Notes: generated from the letters alone by a model not told the origin. DNA of 64,000 nt from [Phialemoniopsis] sp. UDSM-2020 (GCA_018873225.1 JAEILZ010000005.1:2108001-2172000); one strand, 5' to 3'; counted from the stretch's first letter, positions 23,005 through 34,309 are shown. Made by a program: numbers and translations.

Positions 23005-24818
23005 GTAAGTGGGAATGCAACACGCGCTGGAGGGTATTATTACAGTCTGGAAGATAGGTACTGTAAGTAGGAGTAAAGTTGAAAAGGCAATTGGTATAAG
23101 ACAATAAAATGATCAGGCTGTCTACAATGCCGAAAAGATCGACCTGGGACAAACACAAGGGGAGTGAGGATGTGGGTATGCAAAACAAATTAATGCTTGG
23201 AGAAGCTCAAAAGTGAGTGAGTGTTGTGTCGGCCAGACCTGACAGGCATGGGGCATGGATTGGTGTTGCGTTGCAGGCAAGACGCGATCCTAGCCCAAGC
23301 TGCTTGACGAGACGCGACTTGGACGAGACCAGCGGACCCCACTGAAGAAAAACCGCTTTAATGCTGGCGGGGCGGCGCACACGGGCCGCCACCAGTACTC
23401 AAGTAACTAATTAGTGTCCTAGCCAGTTGCAAGATGGGATGGATGCATGGATGCATCCGATCATTGATGCAACATCAGTCAAGTCTGGTCTTTCATCTTT
23501 GATGGGAAATCAGGACAAACAGATTCACCTATCACCGAATGCAAGTACCCAATGAGCAGAGCAAAGTAGGTATTCAGCAGGTATCTGACCTTACTGTCCC
23601 TCTCTTATTTGTTCCTACCTAGGCATATCATGTCTTGATCTTAGCTCCAAGAAAAGTCACCCTCTTTTTCTATGCCAGAGATTGTACAAAACTTGTTCTT
23701 GTCTTAGAAGCGAATGGAAACATCAAGGATGGCGCATCCTCCATCGAGGCCGATGGTGCAAGCCATGTGAAGCGGCGGTGTGCGCCGCTCCAGACTCGTC
23801 CCGCTGTCTCAGACTCCCGGCATTACTGGCAGCATCGCTCGAGACTAATTAGACGACTAAGTACCTAAACCCAAAGATTACAGCATTAACCTACGGGTAG
23901 TGCCGTTGTTACAGACCATCCTTTCAAGAGAAAGGAATTTGGTCAACTCGAAAACCAGGCTCGCAACGTTGTGGTGATCCCCCCTCTCGGTGTCGTGGTG
24001 ATGACACCACTGGCAGCTGCATGTACTTACCAATACCCATGGCTTGCTCGCACTCACTTATACACACACCACCACACAACACTGACTGGTCCGAATCTGC
24101 AGCTCTAGCTGACCCTCTCTCACGCGAGTCCAATCAGGCCTTCGATTCCTGCCAGGGCATCCCCAGCCTACGGCCAGATCCTCTCCTCCTTTTGTGCACG
24201 CGCAGATTCATGTCCTTTTGTCAGGCTTTGGGGGCAGAAGTCGGTATGGGTTATGAATTGCCCCGGCGATAGCGGGATCATTCGCCCAGGGTCAGACTCG
24301 TGGATCCATGCTTCCCAGCAATCAAGCTATCGATCAACTTCGCCGGGTGCTTCGCTTCACCTCACTTTGTTCACCCCGCTTCTCCCTCTCTCTCAGAGCT
24401 CTTCTTTGTTTGGTGATCACCTACAAGAAAAAAAAAGCAAATTTGTACTACAAGCAGCTTTCCCAAAGTGTCTTGAGAACCTGTTCCTCTTAAGGCACTC
24501 GATTATTCTGCCCGCATTCGCTGGTCCCGCCACTGTGGTACTGTTGGCACCAAAACCCCATTGAGCGTCGCACTGCAAACCAGAGTGTCGGGACACTTTC
24601 TGAGCCTATCAAGCTGAAAACGGGTCTGGGCCACCGTCTATCGACTTACATTGCCTCCGGTCGACGGACGGTATTCACGGATAGCTCTGCGTGGTCGAAT
24701 CACCTCATCTCCGTTAGCCGATACTTTATTTCAGCGCCCAGTCGGCCGTCCGGATCGGCCGTCCCCCCGCCTTGTGGCATCGGTCTTCTAAGAGCCTGCT
24801 CATGACTGCATATTGGCG

Positions 24819-26078
24819 ATGGCTCATGAAGATGACTCCGACTTCATAGAGCCTGCTTCGGACGAGGCATCTCTGAACCTGGAGGAATTTGTCATTACCT
24901 CAGATTACGACCCGACGGTTGCCGAGTCGGTGCTGGGCTCAGTCAGCTCGAGCGTATATGCTCACTGCCATGAGCATGGGAGGCATGTTCACCCCTAACC
25001 AAGACAACACGGCATTGGTACTAACGTCAAGCTTAGGCGATATCATATGTACAGGTATGGTAGGTATCCCATCCCGAACGACGATACCGAAGCCGGAAGA
25101 GAAGGACTACGGCACGCGCTATTCAAAGAGCTTCTTGATGGGCGATTACATCTGGCCCCGATCGAGGAATACCCTCAGAGAATTCTCGACATTGGAACCG
25201 GATTTGGAGATTGGGCCATGGAGAGTATGAGCTTTTGCTGTCTTTACTGACTCTCTTTTGTCTTTGCGCTTTTTATCCTTCATCTTTATCTTTTCTTTCT
25301 CCTTTTTTTTTAAAAAACAAAAAAAGAAAGATAAAGATGCTGTGGCTGACTTTCTCAGTGGGCGATATCTACCCCAGTGCAAAGGTAATCGGCGTAGATC
25401 TATCGCCCATCCAGCCGGTTTGGATACCTCCTAACGTGTCATTTGTCGTCGACGATGTTGAAGACGCCTGGATTCATGGCGACGACTATGATTATGTGCA
25501 CATGCGAGTGACGGCTTGCGTGCTGAAGAACCCGCTCAAAGTGGCCTCCAATGCCTTTAGGTGCGTTACACATATATGGGCTGGAGGTGGATAGATCATA
25601 CTAAGATCCCTGAAACAGAAACATAAGGCCTGGCGGTTGGATAGAATTCCAGGAGGTATATCCACGGGTCGGCTGCATCGACGACACTATGCCGCCAGAT
25701 TTTGCGCCCAAAGTGTTCTACGAAAAGCTGGGCCACGTCTTCGAAGAGAAGTACGGCTTCGACTCGTTCATTTGCGAGAAGCTGCCAACCGAGCTGGCGA
25801 GATTGGGCTTTGTCAACGTCCAAAAGAAGGTCTGCCACGTCCCGATCGGTCTCTGGGCCAAGGAGAAGAAGAGAATGCACCAAGCCTTTCTCCTGCAAGA
25901 GGTCCTCGGCGAGTTCCTCCCCGCCATGGAGGCTAAGCCGTTCAGAGAAGATGATGAAGGCGATATGGACCGCGAAGCTCTCCACCAGCTCTTTGGCGAG
26001 GTCAGACAAGCTCTGCAGGGGAAGAAGGTCCATGCCTATCTTCCCATGCACTTTATCTACGCACAAAAGCCGCTCTGA
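24819..26078 (+). CDS. LaeA-like SAM-dependent methyltransferase (first copy)
   Basis: Four exons: 24819-24982, 25037-25224, 25359-25560 and 25619-26078; about 337 residues. Introns 2 (134 bp) and 3 (58 bp) are GT-AG. Intron 1 (54 bp, 24983-25036) appears to use a GC donor (AG|GCATGT) and an ordinary CTTAG acceptor, because only this joins HEHGR to RYHMYRYGRYPIPNDD as the family expects. SAM motif I is ILDIGTGFGDWA, followed by VIGVDLSPIQP and an acidic DDVEDAW loop. The C-terminal half includes PGGWIEFQE and a closing YAQKPL. This is the TAM/LaeA-like family common in filamentous fungi, where the founding member regulates secondary metabolism; most paralogues have no known substrate. A second relative lies 1.4 kb downstream on the other strand. 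Confidence 0.82.
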
Positions 26079-26728
26079 GGTCTTAAATTCGAGAGGCCTT
26101 TGTGTATCGATGAGATGTCGGGTAAGGGATTGTAGAAGCGATAGCCGCGAGTCTTGTGTGACATCGTGGTCTCGTTACCACGTGGAGGGCGTTGGCCGCG
26201 CCCTTATCATGGATTTGGGACGATCGCTACGTCGCTTAACAACGACATCGGATGACAGCTGCACCAGTCTGGTGTGTGTGTCAATGGCCAAGTCTCGACT
26301 CATGGGGGTGCGATGAGCTCATCACCCTCATATACCTACTGGCCTGCTGGTGATTTTCAGATGAATCTGATTAGTCGTTCCACCAGTGAATCACGCCCTC
26401 CAATTGTCAAACCTAGATAGAAGCCGTGACCATAACTCGTCAGAGTTGCGCCGCTGTGTCGTCGGCTCTCCGACCATCCCGACAACCATCTCATTCTTGA
26501 TCAAGATCCACTTCCTCGGGATTGCTCCTTTACTATCCGAGAGCACGAGATCGACCAGCTCAATCCAGACTCGTTTTGTCTTGCTCAAGAGAGCACCCGC
26601 CAAATCGTGGATTAGATTGTCCGTCCCGTCGTCGCCCAGCTTGACCATCTTGACCTGTTACTGGTCATTCAGCGTGTCAGTAAGAAGAACCTGCCAAAGA
26701 TATTCTCAAATTCTAACATACCTTCAGC
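26079..26728. other. Spacer with a possible small divergent gene
   Basis: 650 bp between the methyltransferase stop and the 167-residue gene. A minus-strand open frame at 26391-26648 has coding-like composition and is listed separately. A CTAAC-like branch site and TTCAG acceptor sit just before the ATG at 26729, so an upstream 5' exon or 5'-UTR intron of the next gene is possible. Confidence 0.4.
26391..26648 (-). CDS. Candidate small protein, unrecognised
   Basis: An 85-codon frame running divergently from the 167-residue gene, whose start is 80 bp away. I do not recognise it. In its favour, the translation (MVKLGDDGTDNLIHDLAG...) is balanced and amphipathic, and many codons end in C or G, as in the neighbouring genes. 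Against it, it is short, has no known family, and overlaps a plus-strand open frame. It may be a real small gene, the last exon of a spliced gene, or chance. Confidence 0.3.
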   Translation of the reverse strand: MVKLGDDGTDNLIHDLAGALLSKTKRVWIELVDLVLSDSKGAIPRKWILIKNEMVVGMVGEPTTQRRNSDELWSRLLSRFDNWRA

Positions 26729-27232
26729 ATGCCGGACAATATCTTCCTGGCCAATGAGGCCGAGTGGGAGGAAGCTCTGCAGCTCTTGAAGGAACGAAAG
26801 AAGGCAGACGCAGTTGACCTCCTTCGTTCCCTTCGCGCTCGCCACACCTTGACCCTTTTCCAACGCGCCAAAGTCAATCTGTTTCTGGGCCTGACAGAAT
26901 CCGGGGTGTATGGTGAGAAGTTTCTGAGGGAGGCCTGGAACTTGGTCCAGGAAATTCGAGTCGAACACCAAACCAATGACCAACCTCTCACTTACAACTT
27001 CCATCCTGCTCAGGTCCGACACGTCACTCGCATCGAGAAAGAAGTAGTCAAGAAGATGAAGGCAATCCTGGAACTGAAGAAGACTCTGCCTCCGGACGAG
27101 GAGCCGCCCTACCTGCCGCCTCCGGACGTTATTCCATGGACCCTGGAGGGACAATACGCTGGTATCTCGGGGGAGGGCGTTCGCAAGGACCTCGATGAAA
27201 TTCTGGGAGAGGAAATGAAAGCAGATGAGTAG
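26729..27232 (+). CDS. Conserved-looking hypothetical protein, 167 residues
   Basis: A single-exon frame of 167 residues that I do not recognise. The N-terminal 60 residues are strongly helical (EAEWEEALQLLKERKKADAV, then LRARHTLTLFQRAKVNLFLGL) and resemble a TPR-like helix pair. The middle has a basic helix (RIEKEVVKKMKAILELKK), followed by a proline-rich stretch PPDEEPPYLPPPD and an acidic tail. No signal peptide or membrane segment is seen, so a cytosolic or nuclear protein is likely. It lies between two LaeA-like methyltransferase genes. The ATG follows immediately after a possible splice acceptor, so the annotated start may be the first codon of a second exon. Confidence 0.7.
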   Translation: MPDNIFLANEAEWEEALQLLKERKKADAVDLLRSLRARHTLTLFQRAKVNLFLGLTESGVYGEKFLREAWNLVQEIRVEHQTNDQPLTYNFHPAQVRHVTRIEKEVVKKMKAILELKKTLPPDEEPPYLPPPDVIPWTLEGQYAGISGEGVRKDLDEILGEEMKADE

Positions 27233-27440
27233 GGCATATTCTCAGAACCCACGGAAGGCTCAGTCGACATTCATCAGTTTGTCTCTTGGTTCGCCACATC
27301 ACACATTACTCGTCACTAGAAAGATCGTCCTAGGAATTTTATAATAGTCAACCCCAAAAAGAAGGAACTTTTCATGACAACAAAAGCAGACAGAATTGCT
27401 ATTTTGTGATATTTTAGACTATTCATCTAATGGTCATACC

Positions 27441-29176
27441 TTACGGCTTTCGGCCATAAGTCACATACAAGTTAAAGTATGCGTGTTTGTTGTGGTCCTG
27501 AAAGTCGGCCCGAACTAGGGTGGCAAAGTCGGCGACCTGCTCCTTGGTCCAACCCATGAAGCGGGTGAAGAGGGCGAGGCAGATTGTCTCGACCCCGAGG
27601 CTGAAGTTCTCAAGAACCCAGCCGCCAATCTGCTTGGCCCTGGGGTCCTTGGCCCATCTATTCATGGGCCACTTGAAGGGTATGCGCACGATATCGACGA
27701 ACCCAGCTTCCTTCATCATCTCGGCAGACTTTCCACAGGTGTCGAGATGAAAGCCGGATCTCTCACCGGCCTCGACCATGAGGTCGCTCCACTGTCTCAT
27801 GGGGCTGTCCTCGGGGAGCGTCCCGTCGTCGCAGACGAGCGGAAAGTCTATATCTTGTATCTCGAGCCAGCCATCGCTGTTGAGGTGTCTGCGGCATTGT
27901 CAGTACACAGATAATTCGCCCAAAGCATGCTCCAGAAGGTGTCAGATGGAAACGGCGTGCACTCACTCAAAGGCCTGGCGGTAAAAGTTGGGCCAGTCTC
28001 TGAAGGCTCCCGTCATCATGAGGGAGTGAATGTAGTCAAAGTTGAAACTGAAGGTCCATGGTTCTTCGAGATCGTCAATCTCGAATTGGACGTTCTGAGG
28101 GATGTAGGGCGGCTGAATGGGTGAGAGATCGACCCCAATGATCTACGTAGTAGCCGTATGAGCTCAAGGGTCGAGCGTGGATTCCGGGAATCGCTACATA
28201 CCTCTGCTTCTGGGTGCTTGTCCGCTGGTAGAGATCAGGCATGTTAGTGTTCTTCAGCCCTAATCAGATGCTTGGTGATGAAGACATACAAAACTCGCAA
28301 GCCCAAAATCCTAGTCATTGTGTGTCAATTCCTGGAAGATATGCTTTGTGCCAAGGATGTCTTACCTAGCCCACAACCAACGTCCAAGACACGATGGACA
28401 TGGGTGAGAGGGGCGAAGGAATAGTCGCCAAAGGTCCATAGGCACAGATTGTATTGATATTCTGCACGAATTGGTTAGTCTCTCTCTGACATGACACTAT
28501 TTCCTGATATCGTTTGAGATAATTCACCCTGGCGGTAGAGTTCCTCCTATTCACAGGTATTAGCGCATGGACGATTCGGTACTATTCTGCACTTGTTTAC
28601 TCGACTTACCTGATCAATCGGAAGTACGTATCTGCCGTCTTTGTAGCCGTGATACTTACGGCCATTTTCATCGCGTGTGTTCAGAATGCTTGATCTGAGG
28701 GATGCCGTAGAAGAAAGGAGTGACATCTCCTAGCAGAAACTACTCAGCAATGATAACGGATAACCACCTGCGAATGGTAGGTGGTAGACTTACATCTCCA
28801 AGTGCCGAGTCTGCGTCTTCCCAGTGGACCTGATGAGTGGGACACAGCGGGCTCTAGTCAGCAAAAGCCGGGTCTGATTGACGGCGCTAGGGGGGTTTAG
28901 GGGGGCTCGGGAGGATTTGGGGTGGTGGGTAATATGAGGTTATATAATGGGGTTCCCGGGGTATTTTCCAGGGACGGGGTGCTAATGGAGGTAAAGAGGA
29001 ACGGCTCAGCTCCAGGGCTGAATCCGTCCATGTGTGGGTGCGAGGGAGGGTGGTAGTGTGCGACGCAGCTCCGGCTACATTCTGCCGTCACAGAAGACTT
29101 CTAGAAGAAACGGGGTAGGACGTACATCGTCAGCCTCAAGCAGCATGCTCTCGTCATGCTGGAAGACGTTGGCCAT
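27441..29176 (-). CDS. LaeA-like SAM-dependent methyltransferase (second copy), nine exons
   Basis: Nine minus-strand exons rebuilt from splice signals: 29176-29126, 28829-28794, 28729-28610, 28546-28528, 28461-28366, 28310-28290, 28224-28202, 28142-27967 and 27888-27441. All eight introns are GT-AG, and the exons sum to 990 bases, about 329 residues. Three exons are only 19, 21 and 23 bases. The joined protein has an acidic N-terminus (MANVFQHDESMLLEADD), the DENGRKYHGYKDGRYVLPID segment, SAM motif I VLDVGCGLGFWACEF, IIGVDLSPIQP and IDDLEEPW. It continues with a DGWLEIQDIDFP strand and a C-terminal FNLYVTYGRKP. It is clearly a TAM/LaeA-like methyltransferase, close in plan to the one at 24.8 kb. 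Substrate unknown. The first intron (296 bp) is the least certain join. Confidence 0.8.
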
Positions 29177-31816
29177 TGTTGGTATGGGAAATGGTTTCAG
29201 AAAAGAGAGAGAAAAGGGCGTCGATCAAAGACGAAAAGTGAGGAAAATTGGCCTTCGTCGTACGAAGAACAAAGAGGTGTGGGCGAGGTGAGCAGCAGCG
29301 GCTGCGGTGCCCGAGTTGTTTGGACGCTTCCGTGGTGAGAGAGTTTGTTTGATGAGATGCAGCCGGCGTCCCTTGACTCGAGCCTAAAACTCTCCGCGCA
29401 AACAAGACAGCAGTGACCGGCGGTGCAATTTTGAACGGAGGAGCAAACCGCGATCGGCCGAGACAATGTGTTGCAGAGAATCAGTCTCGAGGCGCCCGAC
29501 GAAGCAGCGAGGCGGCATTCTTAAGGATTTTGGTCATTCAAGACCGTTGGCTGAGAGCAGACGACAAGCGAGAGACAATGCCTGTCGACGAAGCTTCAGC
29601 CAGGCGAGAAACAGAGGCATTTGGAAGAGGGAGCAGCAACGGGGAATGCAATGACAGGTCCCCGGAAAAGCAAAGAAGCAGTGCAAGAGGTGTTGTTGGA
29701 TGTAGTGTGCCGAGTACGTAAGTGTCGCCATTCATCCCAGCTCCTTGTCATCCTCGCGGCGACCAGCCAGAAGAGGAGGGGCAGCAAGCTTTGTGGTTGG
29801 GCGTGTGAGACAAAGCTATCTTGTTTGTTGCTCGCCGGGGTGGCTTGAGACTAGCATCACACTCTACTCGCAACGCTGATGCAGGTCACGAGCTACCTTA
29901 CACTGGCTGGTCCTTTTTCCTCCTCTCTCGACGTGTGACAAGGCGCTGCGCTGGGAGCCACCGCGGGTCGGATTGAGTTTGAGCTGCTTGTGCATTCATT
30001 AAGCGAAAGTGATAGCTCCGTTTCCATGCCCAACAATCCGTGGTGGGAGACTTCTCGCAGACGAGGCCGGCGACTTACAGGATAGGCCTGTCAATCATTC
30101 AAAGCTAAGTGGACGAGGTATGGGCTGGCCCTTCTCTCATTACGCGAATGATGGACCGTTGTTTTACTTATCCCTGTCCACCCTGCAGTGCGATGCCGAG
30201 TCTTTCGTGGGGTCGAACGGTTTTCAATTGCGGATTGCGGAAATTCCCATGTTCGTCATGCTGAACCGCTGGGCGATTTAAAAAGTAGACCGAGCCGCCA
30301 TTCTCCATGTTTCGATGGGCGACATAGAAGGGAAACATGAAGTCGACGACTACGACCCAACCCTTTGCTCTCTCGTATCGGATGATATCCATATCAAGCT
30401 GTGGCAAGATGAGACGATATTCTCGAGACGCATGAGAGCCCGAAGACTAAATGGAAAATATATGAAGTAAAGTAGAAGCAAATTGAGTGAGCTCTAATCA
30501 AAGGAAAAAAGAAGAGGAAGGAAGGAAGGACTTTAAAGGGCAAGACATGAGAGATCCAAGAGGAAAAGAAAAGAAAAAAACGAGAACATGAGCACGTCCG
30601 GGTTTGGTGAGTGCAAATGAGAAAGCATCAACCAATCGAGAAAGTAAAGTGGAAGGACCCAAACAGCAACAACACCACACCCTGGTCTATTTTTCTCATC
30701 AATGGCCTGCAGCAACAAGCCACGCCCTTCAGCTCAACACATGGCGTCTGTCATTCAAGACTAAGCAAAAAGCAATGTGCCAGAAGGAGCCGACGACTTT
30801 GAGAGGAGGGCCGGGACTATTCATTGTCTGTTTGAGAAGCTGTCTTGACAGCAGCCTGTGTGATGGCTTCTGCATGTTCCGCAAACCTGTCACCACTCAA
30901 TCACGCTGGCTAGACCAGAACTGGCAAGTCGAGCTGCGAGGGCTGCAGCCATCATCACACCTGCTGGGCCTATCGTGACTGGTGAACCTTTCTCTTGGGA
31001 CTGCCAGTGTGGTGCCAGGCCGCCAACGACGACTCGTGCAGCTCGGTGAGATGGGGTTTCTCCACGACACCCGGGGGGCGATTGGCTGCTCCTCCCGGCT
31101 AGAGGTGACATGGAACCGCTTTGATGAGCTCGTCGTCGACTACCTATGATAGTTACCGGATCCTGAAGCTACCCCTGCCAAAGTATATTCAGGCAAGATA
31201 TCAATCGGCAGCCGGACCGCCACCTAGCTGCATCATATTAGACGGCATGCGGGTCGGACTGCAACCTCGATGGAGAAATCACCTCGCGGCCTTGCCTTTC
31301 TCGTAGACCCGGCGCTCGTTGGTAGCATGAGCGGGGGGGGACTGACGTGCATGGTTCGGGATGCTCAGGTCTTCGTGTCCGCTTGAGGCGCACGGGTTCG
31401 ACGATGATCGTGTCATAAATATGGCATGCAGCCCGCTTTTCGTTTCGTACCCTCCGGCTTGTGTGAACATGAATAGTTTCAAGTGGTTGCGAGCCACATG
31501 GGAGAGGGATCTAGTGAGGAGCCCAGTCCGATAGTTTCTGTTGCCGAGCAAACAAGTGTACGCCACAGCAGATTCCATCTCTTAAACAGCCTGTGCCTTA
31601 CCTGGTCATCTGCGACCAGAGATCACTAGCTCTCGCAACTCCTCTCTGCACTGTCTTTTTACAAGGTGCGACGGTAGTCAACGACGAATTGTCTGGGACA
31701 GAGTGAGATATCGGCGTGCTCTGATTCTCCTTGCACCAGTAGCTACTCTATTCCCAACAAACAACCCTCAAAGCGTCAAGAGTTACCTACCAGCGACAGA
31801 ATCTCATCACGACACA
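29177..31816. other. Long divergent spacer between methyltransferase and P450
   Basis: 2.6 kb between the start of the second LaeA-like gene (-) and the P450 (+), so it should contain both promoters. A purine-rich tract lies at about 30500-30590. Short open frames exist, the most protein-like being 30168-30407 on the minus strand, but none has a recognisable domain. I see no gene I can support. Confidence 0.45.
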
Positions 31817-33702
31817 ATGGGAGTATTTGAAGCAAAAGTTGGAGGCCCTGGGACATCACTGACTTTTCTCTTGACCGCCTGTATCCTACTCTACTGGTTA
31901 ACGATCGCCTTTATCTCGTGGCGTCGGCTCAGACACGTTCCCGGCCCGCGATGGGCAGCCATCAGCAAGTGGTGGATGTTGCGTAACACCTTGGGCGGAC
32001 ACATGCATCTGGCAACGAAGGAAGCGTGCAAGAAATATGGTAAGAGGCGTTTCGCTTCCGCACCCTCGGCTCCGATCCCTTTTCTTTAGGTCTCGACTCG
32101 CCCCCTGAACAGGGGTGGCTTCACCCCAGAGTGCACACAAGCTTGTCGGCACTGCCATCAACGCACGTCTTTGCTTTTTCTGCGGGTAATCAAAAGCTGA
32201 CCGGTGTAACAGGACCCCTGGTACGCATTGGTCCCAACAATTTGGTCACCAACAACCCGGATGTTATACGACGGCTGTGGGCAGTCAGATCTCCGTACAA
32301 GAAGGGATCCTTCTATGAGGCGGTCAGGTTCAATCCGGAGAGGGACAATCTCATCTCTATGAGAGATGACACTCTTCACAACGAGCTCCGTGCCAAGATG
32401 GCCCCCGGTGTATGTGAATCTCGCTCCCGTCCTTGTTTTCCCTGGCTCCCGAGCTCATGATGGCGTGCAGTATGCTGGCAAAGACAATGAGGCACTTGAA
32501 ACGGCGATAGATCGAGAGATTGGCGCCTTTATACATCTGCTTGAGGACAAGTACATCTCAACTGACACAGATTTCCGTCCTGTCGACATGGCCAGAAAAG
32601 TCCAGTACCTAACACTTGACATCATCACGTCCCTAGCCTTCGGCCAAAAGTTTGGTTACACAGACCAAGATACAGACGTCCACTCCTACATCAAGATCAC
32701 AGAGGACAGTATGCCAGTTATGATGTTCTTGTCGCTCTTCCCAATACTCGCCAAGATGTTGCAGACCAAGCTTTTCCGTTGGCTCATGCCCTCGGAGCGT
32801 GATAGAGTCGGCTTCGGCGCATTCATCAGGTACGATAGATCTTTCTCTTCAAGGTAAGTGAGTTCTTATAACCTTACAGATGCTGACGTACTTCACATGT
32901 CTAGTGTCGCCAAGCAGGTTGTAGCTGAGCGTTTGGCATCGGAGAATCCCTACCGGAAAGACATGCTCGGTTCCTTCCTTGCGCATGGCCTTACCCAGGA
33001 AGAGGCCGAGGGTGAGACACTCGTGCAGATCGTCGCAGGGTCCGACACGACAGCGACTGCGCTGCGTGTCACCTTCTTGCATCTCATGGCCTCGCCACAG
33101 TCGTACTCCCGCCTGGCCAAGGAGGTGAGGACAGCATCTGCCCAGGGGCGAATTTCGTCCCCCATCACGGAGGCGGAGGCACGCCAGCTTCCGTATCTGC
33201 AGGCCGTCATCAAGGAGGGTCTGCGAATCAACCCCCCCGTCACAGGCACCATGGACACTATTGTTCCTCCCGGTGGTGACGTCCTGTGCGGTATTCCTGT
33301 GCCTCAGGGCGTCGAGATTGGCGTGGCCATGTTCAGTCTTCAGAGCCTCAAATCCGTATACGGGGCGGATGCGGAAGTCTTCCGCCCAGAACGCTGGCTT
33401 GAGGCCGACGAGGCACAGCTCAAACAAATGAACAGCACCTGGGAGCTGATCTTCAAGTACGGAAAGTGGCAATGTCTTGGCAAGAATGTCGCCCTCATCG
33501 AACTGAACAAGGTCTTTGTAGAGGTAAGTCATATTGCCTTTTTCTTTTGAAAAGCACCACGGTGCGAAGGCTCACGCAACCGCCCCAGTGTCTACGCCGG
33601 TACGACTTTACGCTTGTGTATCCGGGCAAGCCATGGCATTCGGTCTCAGCTGGCATCTTCCTCCAGTCGGATCTCTTTACCAAAATAACGCGGATTAAGT
33701 AA
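31817..33702 (+). CDS. Cytochrome P450 monooxygenase, pisatin-demethylase-like
   Basis: Five exons: 31817-32039, 32213-32409, 32471-32829, 32905-33523 and 33589-33702; about 503 residues. An N-terminal membrane anchor (SLTFLLTACILLYWLTIAFI) is followed by the proline-rich hinge VPGPRW. The I-helix carries AGSDTT (about 304-309), the K-helix ExxR is EGLR (364-367), PERW follows, and the heme loop FKYGKWQCLG has the axial Cys450. It is a class II, ER-bound P450 that needs a P450 reductase. Closest recalled relatives are the pisatin-demethylase-like fungal P450s; the substrate is unknown. For exon 3 an alternative donor at 32854 has a better consensus and would add 8 residues, but the shorter form keeps the expected spacing (GAFISVAKQVVAERL). 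It sits near two LaeA-like methyltransferases, suggesting a small secondary-metabolism neighbourhood without a backbone enzyme. Confidence 0.9.
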
Positions 33703-34020
33703 GGTCATTCGTTTTGAATCGGTGCGGTGCCAGAGATAGACTGCGCCTCAACTTAAACCCCCGAGCCAATCTTGGATGACTGGCTACTTAACCAGAGATA
33801 GATGTTTCCATCCCACTCACTCCAATATAATGAACTTGATCAAGTCATATTCAACCACTCGCCGTGTTGTAGCTTCCCTTACTCCCTAGAGCTCAAACTT
33901 TGGTACAAAGCTTGTATGCACACTGATACTATCAAAGACGACGAAACAGAACAGCGCCCGTTTGTTTTTAGTGATGAAAATTACTGTTCTTTATGTTATT
34001 TTTTTATATATTTTTTTTAG

Positions 34021-34042
34021 AATATATATATATATATATATT
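34021..34042. repeat. (TA)n microsatellite
   Basis: About ten uninterrupted TA units directly after a T-rich stretch. Confidence 0.85.
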
Positions 34043-34140
34043 GTTTTATCCGCTCCTTCATTAGTTACTCATAAGTTACTATATCCTTCTCCTCATCCAC
34101 GCCTTTATTCTTTTGTCTGTTTATATGTTCATTCAATCGT

Positions 34141-34248
34141 CTGTTCGTCTGTCTGTTCGTCTGTCTGTTCGTCTGTCTGTTCGTCTGTCTGTTCGTCTGT
34201 CTGTTCGTCTGTCTGTTCGTCTGTCTGTTCGTCCGTCCGTTCGCTCGT
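34141..34248. repeat. 12-bp tandem repeat (CTGTTCGTCTGT)n
   Basis: Seven exact copies of CTGTTCGTCTGT (34141-34224) and two copies diverging by T-to-C or G-to-C type changes (34225-34248). The unit itself is built from GTCTGTC-like halves, so it probably grew from a tetranucleotide repeat. Confidence 0.9.
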
Positions 34249-34264
34249 TCGCTTGCTTCTGCTT

Positions 34265-34309
34265 CTGCTGCTGCTGCTGCTGCTGCTGCCGCCGCCGCCG
34301 CCGCCGCCG
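34265..34309. repeat. (CTG)n followed by (CCG)n trinucleotide repeats
   Basis: Eight CTG units run straight into seven CCG units, followed by imperfect GCCGCT repeats to about 34330. CTG and CCG arrays are known for hairpin formation and length instability. Confidence 0.88.

Larger units (their letters stand above)
22862..24818. other. Divergent spacer (CDC45 promoter and upstream of methyltransferase)
   Basis: Nearly 2 kb between CDC45 (-) and the first LaeA-like gene (+). The part nearest CDC45 holds the two ACGCGT sites listed separately. Around 23440-23475 there is a small GGATGCAT direct and inverted repeat. No convincing gene was seen. Confidence 0.5.

Noticed and set aside
30168..30407. 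Minus-strand 79-codon frame with fairly protein-like composition in the methyltransferase-P450 spacer
   Set aside because: Non-ATG start, no domain, an in-frame stop shortly upstream and no clear splice partner; it could be a gene relic but is not supportable.
32854..32904. Alternative donor for P450 intron 3
   Set aside because: The GTAAGT at 32854 is a better consensus but inserts eight residues where the family is compact; the donor at 32830 was preferred. RNA data could reverse this.
24819..33702. Idea of a complete secondary-metabolite cluster
   Set aside because: No backbone synthase, transporter or pathway transcription factor is present, so only a mini-cluster hypothesis is kept.
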